Shown piece by piece: positions 1-9,527 of a stretch of 34,234 bases of DNA. Under the pieces are notes generated by a model that ran no database searches, was not told where the DNA came from, and saw only the letters and a program-made list of their open reading frames with translations. Origin of the DNA: Chitinophagales bacterium (GTDB lineage: Bacteria > Bacteroidota > Bacteroidia > Chitinophagales > Chitinophagaceae); the NCBI GenBank assembly GCA_013297995.1, contig JAAFJB010000029.1, forward strand, positions 1 through 34,234. The letters are read 5' to 3'. Every line of letters begins with the position of its first letter. Position 1 is the first letter of the stretch. A program made the position numbers and the translations under genes.

Positions 1-63
1 TTTAAGTTAATATATAATTTCTTTGCTATCTTCATGGCGTTAAATTTATTTAAAAACTAACAC

Positions 64-1899
64 ATGTTTCAAACACAAAAAATTAGTAGTCGGAAATTTG
101 CCCCACTAGGTCTGTTGGGATTCTTTCTTCTCAGTTACTCTATTCAACAATTGCAGGCACAGAACGCCATTTTATTAAACAAGCTCTCTTATTTTGAAAA
201 GCCAGGTACAAGCTGGAATTTATCTGCCGAAGTTAATTTAGATCCATCTAATAAGGAGCAACTTTCAATTAAGCCGGGTTGTTGTATTCTAGTAAATAAA
301 AGATCTAAGCAAGATCAAGGAACTGACTTAATTTCAACCCTTGAGCATGGTGATGCCGATATTGAATTCGATTATATGATGGCTGAAGGATCTAATTCTG
401 GGGTTTATTTACAAGGTCGTTATGAGATTCAATTGTTAGACAGTTGGGCGGTGCTAAAACCCGGTTCTGCTGATAATGGAGGCGTTTATGAGCGTTGGGA
501 TGATAAAAGAGGAAACGGCAAAGAAGGCTATGAGGGCTATGCACCTCGCAAAAATGTGAGCCTAGCCCCAGGGCTATGGCAGCACCTAAAAATTTCTTTT
601 CAAGCACCTCGCTTCAATTCAAATCATATCAAAACATCGAATGCAAAATTGCTGAGGGTTGAATTAAATGGAGTACTTATTCACGATAACTTGGAATTAT
701 TAGGCCCTACCAGAGGTTCTTTAGGAGCTGAAGTTAGCGTTGGTCCACTTCGTTTACAAGGCGATCATGGTGATATTGCTTTTAAGAATATAAGACTAAT
801 GAATTTTACCATTACCCCACCCTCAGTATCTAAGGTAAAATATTTTGGGTATAAACCTAAAACTAAGGAAGATTTTGATTTCCAAAATCGTATAGCTGTG
901 GTGAAAGACAGCTCATTGGTATTAACTTCGAATCTGAATGAAAAATTATTTGAAAATTTAGCCGTTCTATCTACTGGAACCCTACATATTAAAACTGCGG
1001 GTACTTACACTTTTAATGTTAATATGATGAGTGCAGTGGGTGGTTTTAAGATCAATCAAAAATTAATAACCCCAATCGGATCTGGCAGTAATTCTGGAAA
1101 AATTGAGCTATCGCAAGGCGATCATAATTTTGAATTATTTTATGCGAAGGCAAATGATTGGTCAAAACCTACTTTCTCTATATCTGCAAAAACAGATGGT
1201 ATGCGTGAAAACCCAGTGAGTGATCCCGAAGCCGATTTAACCAACGTAGTAGATCCAATATATGTGCCTGCTAGTCCTGTAAATATTGTTAGAAGTTTCA
1301 TGGAAATCCCCAATCAACCCATCATAACACATGCAGTGAGTGTGAGCAGCTTATATAATATTCACTATACTTATGATATGAACAAAGGAGCGCTAGCGCA
1401 AATTTGGAGGGGTGAGTTTTTAGATGCTACCCCTATGTGGCACGAAAGGGGCAATGGCACTGCTCAGCCAATGGGTGTAGTTAAATATTTTGATGATGCG
1501 TGTATTTTAAACGTATTGGATTCTTCAAATCAAGCTTGGAAAAATGATGCAAGTGTAACTAATTTTATTCCCAAAGGTTATCAGCTAGATCAACAGGATC
1601 TACCTAGTTTTAAATACCATATTTATGGGGCAAAAGTGAGTGATAAAATTCGAATACTAGAAGAAGGAAAAGCAATTCGTAGAGAAATTTCTGTAGAAAA
1701 CGCTCCCACTAATCTTTATATTAGGTTGGCTAAATCTGATGCCATAGAAAACCTAGGGAATAATAGTTTTCTAGTTGGTAATAAATTTTATTATTTAAAT
1801 ATTGCAGCCTCTGAAAAGGTTTTTATTAGAGAAATTAATGGCGTAAAAGAATTGCTTGCCCCCATTCAACATAAACTTACTTGGTCTATTATTTTTTAA
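64..1899 (+). CDS. Secreted DUF1080 (3-keto-disaccharide hydrolase-like) protein
   Basis: A 611-residue exported protein. The signal peptide ends near residue 33 (LQAQ). Residues about 40-250 form a DUF1080 jellyroll: a central SGVYLQGRYEIQLLDSW motif, followed by the GLWQHLKISFQAP and DIAFKNIRLM strands. Some family members hydrolyse 3-keto-glycosides, so that activity is possible here but not shown by sequence alone. Residues about 300-380 look like a PA14-type beta domain. Residues 448-475 carry a W-RG-F-D-T-MW-RG-G-AQP-G pattern that I associate with proteins accompanying cytochrome c/propeller dehydrogenases. It is the first gene of a four-gene run; the next start is 17 bases after its stop. 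The ATG at 64 is the only start giving a full signal peptide. Family call is firm; substrate is unknown. Confidence 0.85.
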   Translation: MFQTQKISSRKFAPLGLLGFFLLSYSIQQLQAQNAILLNKLSYFEKPGTSWNLSAEVNLDPSNKEQLSIKPGCCILVNKRSKQDQGTDLISTLEHGDADIEFDYMMAEGSNSGVYLQGRYEIQLLDSWAVLKPGSADNGGVYERWDDKRGNGKEGYEGYAPRKNVSLAPGLWQHLKISFQAPRFNSNHIKTSNAKLLRVELNGVLIHDNLELLGPTRGSLGAEVSVGPLRLQGDHGDIAFKNIRLMNFTITPPSVSKVKYFGYKPKTKEDFDFQNRIAVVKDSSLVLTSNLNEKLFENLAVLSTGTLHIKTAGTYTFNVNMMSAVGGFKINQKLITPIGSGSNSGKIELSQGDHNFELFYAKANDWSKPTFSISAKTDGMRENPVSDPEADLTNVVDPIYVPASPVNIVRSFMEIPNQPIITHAVSVSSLYNIHYTYDMNKGALAQIWRGEFLDATPMWHERGNGTAQPMGVVKYFDDACILNVLDSSNQAWKNDASVTNFIPKGYQLDQQDLPSFKYHIYGAKVSDKIRILEEGKAIRREISVENAPTNLYIRLAKSDAIENLGNNSFLVGNKFYYLNIAASEKVFIREINGVKELLAPIQHKLTWSIIF

Positions 1900-1916
1900 G
1901 CAAAATACAATCAACG

Positions 1917-3887
1917 ATGATTTTTTTTAAAATATTATTACACTCCAGCCTCAGAATAATTGTGCTTACTTGCTTGTCTCTCACTTCCATGCAGTTGATG
2001 GCACAAGAATCACTAAAGGAAGAAGATTTTTTCAAAATCAATAAAATAAGTTCTCCCGAAGGCATATTGCTTGAAGTGGGTGGGTTAACAAAACTTCCCA
2101 ATGGGGATATGGCTGTTGCCACCAGAAGAGGAGATATTTTTGTGATTGAAAATCCTACTGGCACCAAACCACACTTCAGAAAATTTGCAAGCGGATTACA
2201 TGAAATACTCGGACTTACCTATACAAATGGGGCGCTCTATTGTGCACAAAGGGGTGAGCTTACAAAGTTGGTTGATACAGATATGGATGGCAAAGCCGAT
2301 GTTTTTGAAACTGTTTATGCTTGGCCACTTTCTGGGCATTATCATGAATATAGCTTCGGCCCTAAACTAGCCCCCGATGGGTCTTTTTTTGTATCTACTA
2401 ATGTAGCTTTTGGGGATGAAGAATGGTGGCGTGGTGAAAGCCGAGTTCCTTGGCGTGGCTGGATGTTGCGCATTGCACCTGATGGCACTATGCAGCCTTA
2501 TGCTACTGGATTTAGATCTCCCTGTGGGCTTGGAATGATTGATGGCGAACTGTTTTATTCCGACAACCAAGGAGATTGGATTGGTTCAGGTGGTTTGGTG
2601 CATGTAAAGCAGGGAAGTTTTGTAGGGCATCCTGCTGGACTGCGATGGACGAGTCTTATAAATTCCCCACTCAAATTAACCGAGAACCAACTCTACGAAA
2701 TGGTAGATCAGAGAAAAATTAGAGGTACTGATGGAAATTATATTAAACCCGAAAATGTGGTAAAAGAAAAATTTTCTACCGTTTTTGATGTGAAGCAAAA
2801 AATTCCAGCATTACAATTACCTGCTGTATGGTTGCCCCACGGAGTTTTGGGGGTTTCTAATTCAGAAATCTTGAAAATTCCTGAAAATTTCTTCGGGCCT
2901 TTCGGTGGTCAAGTACTAGTGGGTGATCAAGGGCAGAGTAAAATTGCTCGGGTTTTTTTAGAAAAGGTGAACGGAGAATTTCAAGGAGCTGCCTGGGATT
3001 TCAGAAGTGGGTTTAAATCGGGTGTATTGCGGATGGAATGGGCCAATGATGGTTCGCTTTTTGTGGGCGAAACCAATCGGGGTTGGGGTTCTGCGGGTGA
3101 TGCCAACGATGGATTACAACGCTTGGTTTGGAATAATAAAATTCCCTTTGAAATGCGAACCGTGAAAGCCATGCCCGAAGGTTTTGAGGTTGAATTCACC
3201 AAGGCTGTAAATAGAAAAACTGCCGAGCAGTTGGCAGCTTATTCAGTAGAAAGTTTCACTTACAAGTATCATCCTGTGTATGGTAGTCCCGTTGTTAATA
3301 ATAAAAAACATTTTATTAAAGGTATCAGCATTTCTGACGATGGTATGAGGGTTAGAATTTTTGTGGACGGGCTGCGTAGGTATTATATTCACCAGATAAA
3401 TTTATTCGGTATTACAGACGATAATAATTCATTTTCATTGGTACATCCTACCGCGTATTATACACTGAACAATATTCCCGAGGGCAATAAATCTCTCATT
3501 AAACCAACCATCACTCCCAAAAACAGCAAACCTACTCCAGTTGTAAAGAATACAAATACTGCTTCAACAGTTACAGGCTCTCCAGATGATCCCGCTATGC
3601 GAGAGAAGCTTGCTCCAACAGCAAAAGCTACAAGTATAGAAGCTGTAAATAGTTTATTAATTAAATATACTTGCGCCGCTTGTCACCAGCAAAATAAAAA
3701 ACAAATAGGTCCTGCTTTTGCAGAAATAGCAAAAAGAAATTATTCTACAGAACAAATTATTCAACTTATATATAACCCTAAAAAATCAAACTGGCCTGAC
3801 TATGCTACTGAAATGCCTCCCATGTCGCATATTCCAAAAAATGATGTTAAGAAAATAGCCGCATGGATTCAGTCGCTTAAAAAATAA
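1917..3887 (+). CDS. PQQ-type beta-propeller dehydrogenase with C-terminal cytochrome c
   Basis: A 656-residue exported protein, probably a periplasmic sugar or alcohol dehydrogenase. The ATG at 1917 is chosen because it opens a normal signal peptide (ending near LMAQ). The open frame continues upstream to an ATG at 1881 inside the preceding gene, which would add a poor N-terminus. Residues about 45-430 are a six-bladed propeller of the glucose/sorbosone dehydrogenase superfamily. GHYHEYSFGPKLAPDG (histidines 141 and 143) and GFRSPCG (Arg200) occupy the places where soluble glucose dehydrogenase has its catalytic His and its Arg-Asn pair, but Ser replaces the Asn. A low-complexity linker leads to a class I cytochrome c with CAACH at residues 586-590 and a candidate axial Met at 633 or 636 (MPPMSH). 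The next gene starts 12 bases later. Real PQQ binding is uncertain, because related DUF7133-type propellers have no proven cofactor. Confidence 0.85.
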   Translation: MIFFKILLHSSLRIIVLTCLSLTSMQLMAQESLKEEDFFKINKISSPEGILLEVGGLTKLPNGDMAVATRRGDIFVIENPTGTKPHFRKFASGLHEILGLTYTNGALYCAQRGELTKLVDTDMDGKADVFETVYAWPLSGHYHEYSFGPKLAPDGSFFVSTNVAFGDEEWWRGESRVPWRGWMLRIAPDGTMQPYATGFRSPCGLGMIDGELFYSDNQGDWIGSGGLVHVKQGSFVGHPAGLRWTSLINSPLKLTENQLYEMVDQRKIRGTDGNYIKPENVVKEKFSTVFDVKQKIPALQLPAVWLPHGVLGVSNSEILKIPENFFGPFGGQVLVGDQGQSKIARVFLEKVNGEFQGAAWDFRSGFKSGVLRMEWANDGSLFVGETNRGWGSAGDANDGLQRLVWNNKIPFEMRTVKAMPEGFEVEFTKAVNRKTAEQLAAYSVESFTYKYHPVYGSPVVNNKKHFIKGISISDDGMRVRIFVDGLRRYYIHQINLFGITDDNNSFSLVHPTAYYTLNNIPEGNKSLIKPTITPKNSKPTPVVKNTNTASTVTGSPDDPAMREKLAPTAKATSIEAVNSLLIKYTCAACHQQNKKQIGPAFAEIAKRNYSTEQIIQLIYNPKKSNWPDYATEMPPMSHIPKNDVKKIAAWIQSLKK

Positions 3888-3899
3888 AATTATTGCTAC

Positions 3900-6800
3900 A
3901 TGATTCATAAGCATTGCTTTGCCTTTGGTTTAAATATAGCCGGGTTCTTATTTTTTGGGTTATTTTTTTCTGCTTGTGCTAGCAAAGAGCGCCAACAAAG
4001 AATTTTAGTTTTTAGTAAAACAGCTGATTATCACCACGAGTCTATCTCCGCAGGTAATACAGCAATTCAGCAATTGGGTAATCGGAATCATATTATTGTT
4101 GATACTACAACAGACGCAAATATCTTTAATGAAGACAGCCTCAAAAATTATTCAGCAATTGTTTTCTTAAATACTACGGGAGATGTGTTGGATTATTTTC
4201 AAGAAGCAGCTTTTGAGAGGTATATACAAGCGGGTGGTGGCTATGTAGGGATACACGCTGCAGCGGATTGTGAATACGATTGGGGATGGTATGGTAGGCT
4301 TGTAGGTGCTTATTTTTTGGACCATCCCGGTATAAACGACAGCTTTCCAAATGTGCAGCAGGCATTATTAACAATAGTAGATACCAACCACCTGGCCACT
4401 AAAAATATACATGGAAATTGGAAACGTACGGATGAATTTTACAGTTTTAAAAAAATAAGTAAAGACATTAATGTGCTTATTAATATTGAAGAAAGCAGTT
4501 ACAATGGTGGAAAAAATGGGAAGAACCATCCCATGGCTTGGTTTCATGAGTATGATGGTGGCAGGGCTTTCTATACAGAGTTCGGGCATACCGATGCTAC
4601 TTATTCTGAGCCCCAATTCTTACAACATTTGCTGGGTGGCATTCAATATGCTATTGGAAAAAATAAACCCTTAGATTATAGTAAAGCAACCAGCCAATTT
4701 CCACCTGAAGACAGTCGCTTTACCAAAACCATCTTAACACAAGGAAGTTTTTTTGAACCTACAGAAATGACAGTGCTGCCTAATTTAGATGTTTTGGTAA
4801 TTCAACGACGTGGCGAAGTAATGTTGTTTAAAAATGAGACTAAAACATTAAAACAGGTTGGTTTTTTAAACGTGTATTATAAAGCAATTACCCATGATTA
4901 CAATATTGAGGAAGGGGTACTTGGCTTAGTGAAAGATCCCGACTTTAGAACCAATAACTGGGTATATATTTATTATAGTCCTGTTGGCACCTCTGTAAAC
5001 CGCCTTTCTAGATTTAATTTTCAAAATGATAAATTAGATAATGCAACGGAAAAAATAATTTTAGAAGTGCCAACCGAAAGAGAGATATGCTGCCATACGG
5101 GTGGCTCCCTTGCATTTGGGCCCGACAAACTATTGTATTTATCAACGGGCGACAATACAACACCTTTTGATGAGAGTGGTGCTAAATATGTGAACAGTGG
5201 CTTTGCACCACTGAATGATTTTTCTCCTAATCAAAAATACGATGCTAGAAGATCTGCTGGTAATTCCAATGATTTGCGAGGTAAAATCCTAAGGATTAAT
5301 GTGAGAGATGATGGCAGTTATACCATACCTGATGGCAATCTCTTTACAAAAGGCACTCCTAAAACAAGACCAGAAATATATGTGATGGGAAATCGGAATC
5401 CTTACCGTATATCTGTGGATCAAATTACCAATTACCTCTATTGGGGAGAAGTGGGTCCAGATGCGGATAAAGATAGTTTGAATACCCGAGGCCCTAGGGG
5501 GTATGACGAAATTAATCAAGCTAGGAGAGCTGGTTTTTTTGGGTGGCCTTTTTTTGCAGGTGATAATGCTCCATATAGAGAATACGATTACAAAACTGGT
5601 TTGAGTGGTGCAAACTTTAATACTGCTAAGCCGCTTAATACATCTAAGCACAATACGGGTATTGTGGAATTACCGCCTGCCCAGCCTGCATTTATTTGGT
5701 ATTCTTTTGGATATTCTACTCAATTTCCGCAAGTTGGAACCGGCGGCAAAACATCTTTGGCTGGCCCTGTTTATTACTCAGAATTATTTCCAAAAGAATC
5801 TCGGTTACCTGATTATTATAATGGCAAACTTTTTATTTATGATTGGATTAGGGGTTGGTTAAAAGCGGTTACTATGCTTCCCAATGGTGATTTTAACAAG
5901 CTAGAACCATTCTTTCCTTCCATGAAATTAAACGCACTAATTGATGTGGAACTTGGCCCTGATGGCAAGCTCTACTTATTAGAGTATGGGAATGGTTGGT
6001 ATAGTAAAAATCCTGATGCAGGGCTTGCAAGAATTGATTACAATGGAGGCAATAGGCCCCCGGTAATTAATACAATTAAAGTAAATAAAACATCGGGATT
6101 AGTACCATTCTCTGTAAAGCTTACGGTTGGCGCTAAAGACTTAGAAAATGATAAAATAACGTATCACTGGAATTTGGGAGATGGAAAAACAGTAGAAACC
6201 ACTGTGCCAGAATTGAGTTACACCTATAAAAAAATAGGTGATTTTAAAATAATTGTGGAAGCAAAAGATGCTAAGGGTGCTGCCGCTAAAAGCAACGAAT
6301 TAACTGTTTATGCGGGCAATGAAGCTCCACAAGTAAGCATTTCTATCATAAAGGGAAATAAAAGTTTTTATATGCCTGGCATCCCAGTTGAATATAAGGT
6401 TTCCATTCAAGATAAAAATGATGGAAATCAAACTGATCTCTCTAATTTATTCGTATCCTTCGATTATATGGCGGGTTTTGACAAAGCGTCTCTTACAACT
6501 GGTCACCAACAAGGGCAAACAAATATTAGTGGTAAAAATATTATGATGTTGCTCGATTGCAAATCTTGTCACAAAGAAATAGAAAAATCAATTGGCCCCT
6601 CTTTTTTACAGGTGGCTACCAAATACGCAAAGGATCTGAATGCCCTACCTTATTTAACCCAAAAAATAATCAAGGGAGGTAGTGGTGTTTGGGGAGAAAT
6701 AGCTATGTCTGCCCATCCCAACCTAAAACAAGAAGATGCGCAACAGATCGTGTCTTGGATATTATCGTTAGCAGATAAAAAAACAGTAAAAAAATCATTG

Positions 6801-7325
6801 CCAATGGTTGGATCTATAATTCCACCACTTCAAATAGATGCCTCAAAATTCTTAGTGCTATCGGCTAGCTATACTGATAATGGAAATGAGCAAGCCATGC
6901 CACTAACGGGCTCTCAAACCATTACACTCGGAAGCAATAAGCTGCTTTTTACTGGAAGAGAAATAAAGAAAGGTTTTACTAAAGCCTTTGCAAATGATAT
7001 GCAAGTATTAAAGCTACCAGCTGAATCAGGTTGGTTTGCCATTAATCCAATAGATCTTACTGGTGTGGGTTCTATCTTGCTTCAGGTAAGTTGCCAAGCC
7101 GCCGCAACCGCCAATCTTCATTTTGAAGCGAGACTTGATTCATTGAATGGGAAATTAATTACCAGTGGTACTCATTTAATTCAAGCAAAAGATTTGAAAC
7201 AAGGAATGATAAAACTGCCACTAAAAACAACAGCGGATGGAAAATTGCATTCCATCTATTTTAGCTGTAAAATAAATGGAGAAATTGTAGGTGAAATATC
7301 AGGGTTGCAATGTAACCCTAATTAG
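3900..7325 (+). CDS. ThuA / PQQ sugar dehydrogenase / PKD / cytochrome c multidomain lipoprotein
   Basis: A 1141-residue lipoprotein (lipobox FSAC, Cys26). Domain order: ThuA-like (about 32-255; YVGIHAAADCEYDWGWYGRL, AWFHEYDGGRAFYTEFGHTD); glucose/sorbosone dehydrogenase propeller (about 270-705); PKD (about 715-800; WNLGDGKTVE); class I cytochrome c (CKSCH 887-891, probable axial Met936); and a C-terminal beta-sandwich (about 970-1141) resembling a carbohydrate-binding module. In the propeller, CCHTGGSLAFGPD (His399) and MGNRNPYR (Arg499-Asn500) match the catalytic His and PQQ-contacting Arg-Asn of soluble glucose dehydrogenase. The chain could therefore bind a sugar, oxidise it and pass electrons to its own heme. 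ThuA domains are class-I-glutaminase-like and linked to trehalose/keto-sugar use; their reaction is not settled. The gene lies 12 bases after the smaller propeller-cytochrome gene. Domain assignments are firm; substrate is unknown. Confidence 0.9.
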   Translation: MIHKHCFAFGLNIAGFLFFGLFFSACASKERQQRILVFSKTADYHHESISAGNTAIQQLGNRNHIIVDTTTDANIFNEDSLKNYSAIVFLNTTGDVLDYFQEAAFERYIQAGGGYVGIHAAADCEYDWGWYGRLVGAYFLDHPGINDSFPNVQQALLTIVDTNHLATKNIHGNWKRTDEFYSFKKISKDINVLINIEESSYNGGKNGKNHPMAWFHEYDGGRAFYTEFGHTDATYSEPQFLQHLLGGIQYAIGKNKPLDYSKATSQFPPEDSRFTKTILTQGSFFEPTEMTVLPNLDVLVIQRRGEVMLFKNETKTLKQVGFLNVYYKAITHDYNIEEGVLGLVKDPDFRTNNWVYIYYSPVGTSVNRLSRFNFQNDKLDNATEKIILEVPTEREICCHTGGSLAFGPDKLLYLSTGDNTTPFDESGAKYVNSGFAPLNDFSPNQKYDARRSAGNSNDLRGKILRINVRDDGSYTIPDGNLFTKGTPKTRPEIYVMGNRNPYRISVDQITNYLYWGEVGPDADKDSLNTRGPRGYDEINQARRAGFFGWPFFAGDNAPYREYDYKTGLSGANFNTAKPLNTSKHNTGIVELPPAQPAFIWYSFGYSTQFPQVGTGGKTSLAGPVYYSELFPKESRLPDYYNGKLFIYDWIRGWLKAVTMLPNGDFNKLEPFFPSMKLNALIDVELGPDGKLYLLEYGNGWYSKNPDAGLARIDYNGGNRPPVINTIKVNKTSGLVPFSVKLTVGAKDLENDKITYHWNLGDGKTVETTVPELSYTYKKIGDFKIIVEAKDAKGAAAKSNELTVYAGNEAPQVSISIIKGNKSFYMPGIPVEYKVSIQDKNDGNQTDLSNLFVSFDYMAGFDKASLTTGHQQGQTNISGKNIMMLLDCKSCHKEIEKSIGPSFLQVATKYAKDLNALPYLTQKIIKGGSGVWGEIAMSAHPNLKQEDAQQIVSWILSLADKKTVKKSLPMVGSIIPPLQIDASKFLVLSASYTDNGNEQAMPLTGSQTITLGSNKLLFTGREIKKGFTKAFANDMQVLKLPAESGWFAINPIDLTGVGSILLQVSCQAAATANLHFEARLDSLNGKLITSGTHLIQAKDLKQGMIKLPLKTTADGKLHSIYFSCKINGEIVGEISGLQCNPN

Positions 7326-7376
7326 ATTTTATTCGGAATATATTAATTTGAATTTTAAATGCGAGAAAGTAAAACA

Positions 7377-9527
7377 ATGGTAGTGAAAAATTTTTTTTGT
7401 CTTTTATGTTTGGTTGGTTCAGTTTCATCCAAAGCTCAGCCGCTTAAAAATAATATGGATAGTACCGATGCAAAGCAGTTGCCTGAAGTAGTAGTTACGG
7501 CTGAAAAAAAATTAGCTCCACTACAAACTACTTCTGCGGCAATAACAGCTATTAGTGCTGCACAGATAAACGCTTATCGGCTTTGGAATAGTAAAGATAT
7601 TACTGGTATAGTACCAAATTTATATGCTGGGAATAGTGGTGATGGTCGCAACGTAAATGCTATTAGGGGTATCACTACAACTTCTTATGATCCTGCTATA
7701 ACTACTTATATTGATGGGGTAAACCAGTTCAGCTTAGATACTTATATTCCTCAACTTCAAGATATTGAAAGAATAGAAATACTAAGAGGGCCACAGGGTA
7801 CATTGTATGGCAGGAACGCCATGGGAGGCGTAATTAATATTATTACCAAACAACCCACTAATATTACCAATGGTTTTGCAGAAATTAATCTGGGCAGCTA
7901 CAACCAACAGAGATACAATGCGGCTATTCGAACACCATTGATTAAAAATAAATTATTTCTAGGCGCTGCAGTATTGTACAATAAAAGAAACGGTTTTTAT
8001 ACCAATGAATTTACAGGCAATTCTTTTGATAAGCAGTCGGCTATTTCAGGAAATTATTTTTTAAAATATCTTCCAAAAGAAAAGTGGACCATAACGCTAA
8101 ATGTAAAACACCAGAACAACACAAATAATGGCGCATTTCCATTGGTGAATGGGGTACAAGATGCACTGAGTAATCCTTTCAAGTTAAATCAAAATGCAGT
8201 AGGTGAAATGAATGATGGTACACTAAATGCTTCACTCAGCTTTCAATATGCGGGGCCTAAAATAAATGTGAGCAATCAATTTGCTTGGCAACAAAATAAA
8301 CGAATTTATAAAACACCTATCGATGCCGATTTTTCTCCACTTGATGCCATTACCATCTCTAATAATTATGATGGGCAATGGAACAAAGTAAAAGTATTAA
8401 GCCATGAGCTCAATATATCGTCTGTCGCAAATAAATCAAGCAAGCTAGAGTGGACTGCCGGAACTTATTTCTTTCACCAAATAAATCCCACCAAGCAAGC
8501 CACTAATTTTGGTAAAGACGCAGGTTTTATTGGAATGCCTGATATTAATTTTTCTTCCATTAATACCAGCAACGGAATCAATACGGGCTTTGCTTTGTTT
8601 GGCCAAATAAATTATAAATTGAATTCAAAATTATCATTGATAGCTGGGTTAAGAAGCGATTATGAAAATAGAAAACTCACGGTAAAAGGGGAGTACCAAA
8701 AATTAGGTCAGCCTGCGCTCACAACTATGCCAGACACTTCAGCTACCCAATCATTTACAGCACTGTCTCCTAAACTAGGATTGAATTATCAGTTGAATAC
8801 CGCTTCTAATTTATATGCGGTTTTTAATAGAGGTTTTAGAACAGGGGGATTTACACAATTGTCGCTAGACCCCTCTCAACCTCCTTTGTATGCTTATAAT
8901 CCTGAATATAGCAGTGGTTTAGAACTGGGGGTTAAAAACACATTTTTTAATAAGCACTTGCAGTTAAATGCAAATATTTTTTATACAGTAGTTAAGAATG
9001 CGCAAGTGCCAACATTGGTATTGCCCGCCGCTATTACGGTAATAAAAAATACGGGACAAATGATTAGCACTGGAGCTGAATTAGAATTAATTGCTAAGCC
9101 AGCTAGAGGATGGCATATTGAATACAATGCAGGGTACACCCATGCAGAATACCAATCATTAAAAATGGCTGCTAATGGAGCTGTTGAAAATTTTGATGGA
9201 AAAAAACAGATTTTTACTCCGAATATCACTTCCATGCTTGCCGTACAATATAGTTATTTAGCAAATGCTGCTCGCAATATTCAACTGATGGCTCGTTGTG
9301 AATGGCTTTATTTGGGAACGCGATATTTTGATTTAGCCAATACTATTCGCCAGCAACCCACCAATACGCTGAATACACGTGTAGGCATCACTATGCCTAA
9401 ATTGGAAATATTTTTTTGGGGGAGAAATATTTCCAACCAAAAATACATAGAATACGCATATGATTTTGGCGGAGTGCATTTGGCAAATCCCGCAAATTTT
9501 GGCTTTGGGGTGAAAACGATTTTTTAA
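7377..9527 (+). CDS. TonB-dependent outer-membrane receptor (non-SusC type)
   Basis: A 716-residue outer-membrane beta-barrel for TonB-driven import. The signal peptide ends at SSKAQ. A TonB box (LPEVVVTAEKK) is followed by a plug domain with VNAIRGITTT, TYIDGV and IERIEILRGPQGTLYGRNAMGGVINIITK. The barrel ends in an aromatic C-terminus (GVKTIF). It lacks the N-terminal carboxypeptidase-regulatory domain of SusC proteins and has no SusD partner, so it resembles siderophore/cofactor receptors. I chose the ATG at 7377 because it opens a compact signal peptide; the in-frame ATG at 7359 would add six residues and is possible. The gene starts about 50 bases after the ThuA-dehydrogenase gene and is probably in the same transcript. 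The ligand is unknown; PQQ, a metal complex or an oxidised sugar are candidates. Confidence 0.88.
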   Translation: MVVKNFFCLLCLVGSVSSKAQPLKNNMDSTDAKQLPEVVVTAEKKLAPLQTTSAAITAISAAQINAYRLWNSKDITGIVPNLYAGNSGDGRNVNAIRGITTTSYDPAITTYIDGVNQFSLDTYIPQLQDIERIEILRGPQGTLYGRNAMGGVINIITKQPTNITNGFAEINLGSYNQQRYNAAIRTPLIKNKLFLGAAVLYNKRNGFYTNEFTGNSFDKQSAISGNYFLKYLPKEKWTITLNVKHQNNTNNGAFPLVNGVQDALSNPFKLNQNAVGEMNDGTLNASLSFQYAGPKINVSNQFAWQQNKRIYKTPIDADFSPLDAITISNNYDGQWNKVKVLSHELNISSVANKSSKLEWTAGTYFFHQINPTKQATNFGKDAGFIGMPDINFSSINTSNGINTGFALFGQINYKLNSKLSLIAGLRSDYENRKLTVKGEYQKLGQPALTTMPDTSATQSFTALSPKLGLNYQLNTASNLYAVFNRGFRTGGFTQLSLDPSQPPLYAYNPEYSSGLELGVKNTFFNKHLQLNANIFYTVVKNAQVPTLVLPAAITVIKNTGQMISTGAELELIAKPARGWHIEYNAGYTHAEYQSLKMAANGAVENFDGKKQIFTPNITSMLAVQYSYLANAARNIQLMARCEWLYLGTRYFDLANTIRQQPTNTLNTRVGITMPKLEIFFWGRNISNQKYIEYAYDFGGVHLANPANFGFGVKTIF

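Noticed and set aside
22..48. Promoter-like TTTG and TAAATTTA before the first gene
   Set aside because: The spacer is only 15 bases and the second element misses the final G, so it is too weak to list as a promoter.
5289..5651. Minus-strand open frame of 120 codons inside the ThuA-dehydrogenase gene
   Set aside because: It is antisense to conserved propeller motifs, with no recognisable domain or signal.
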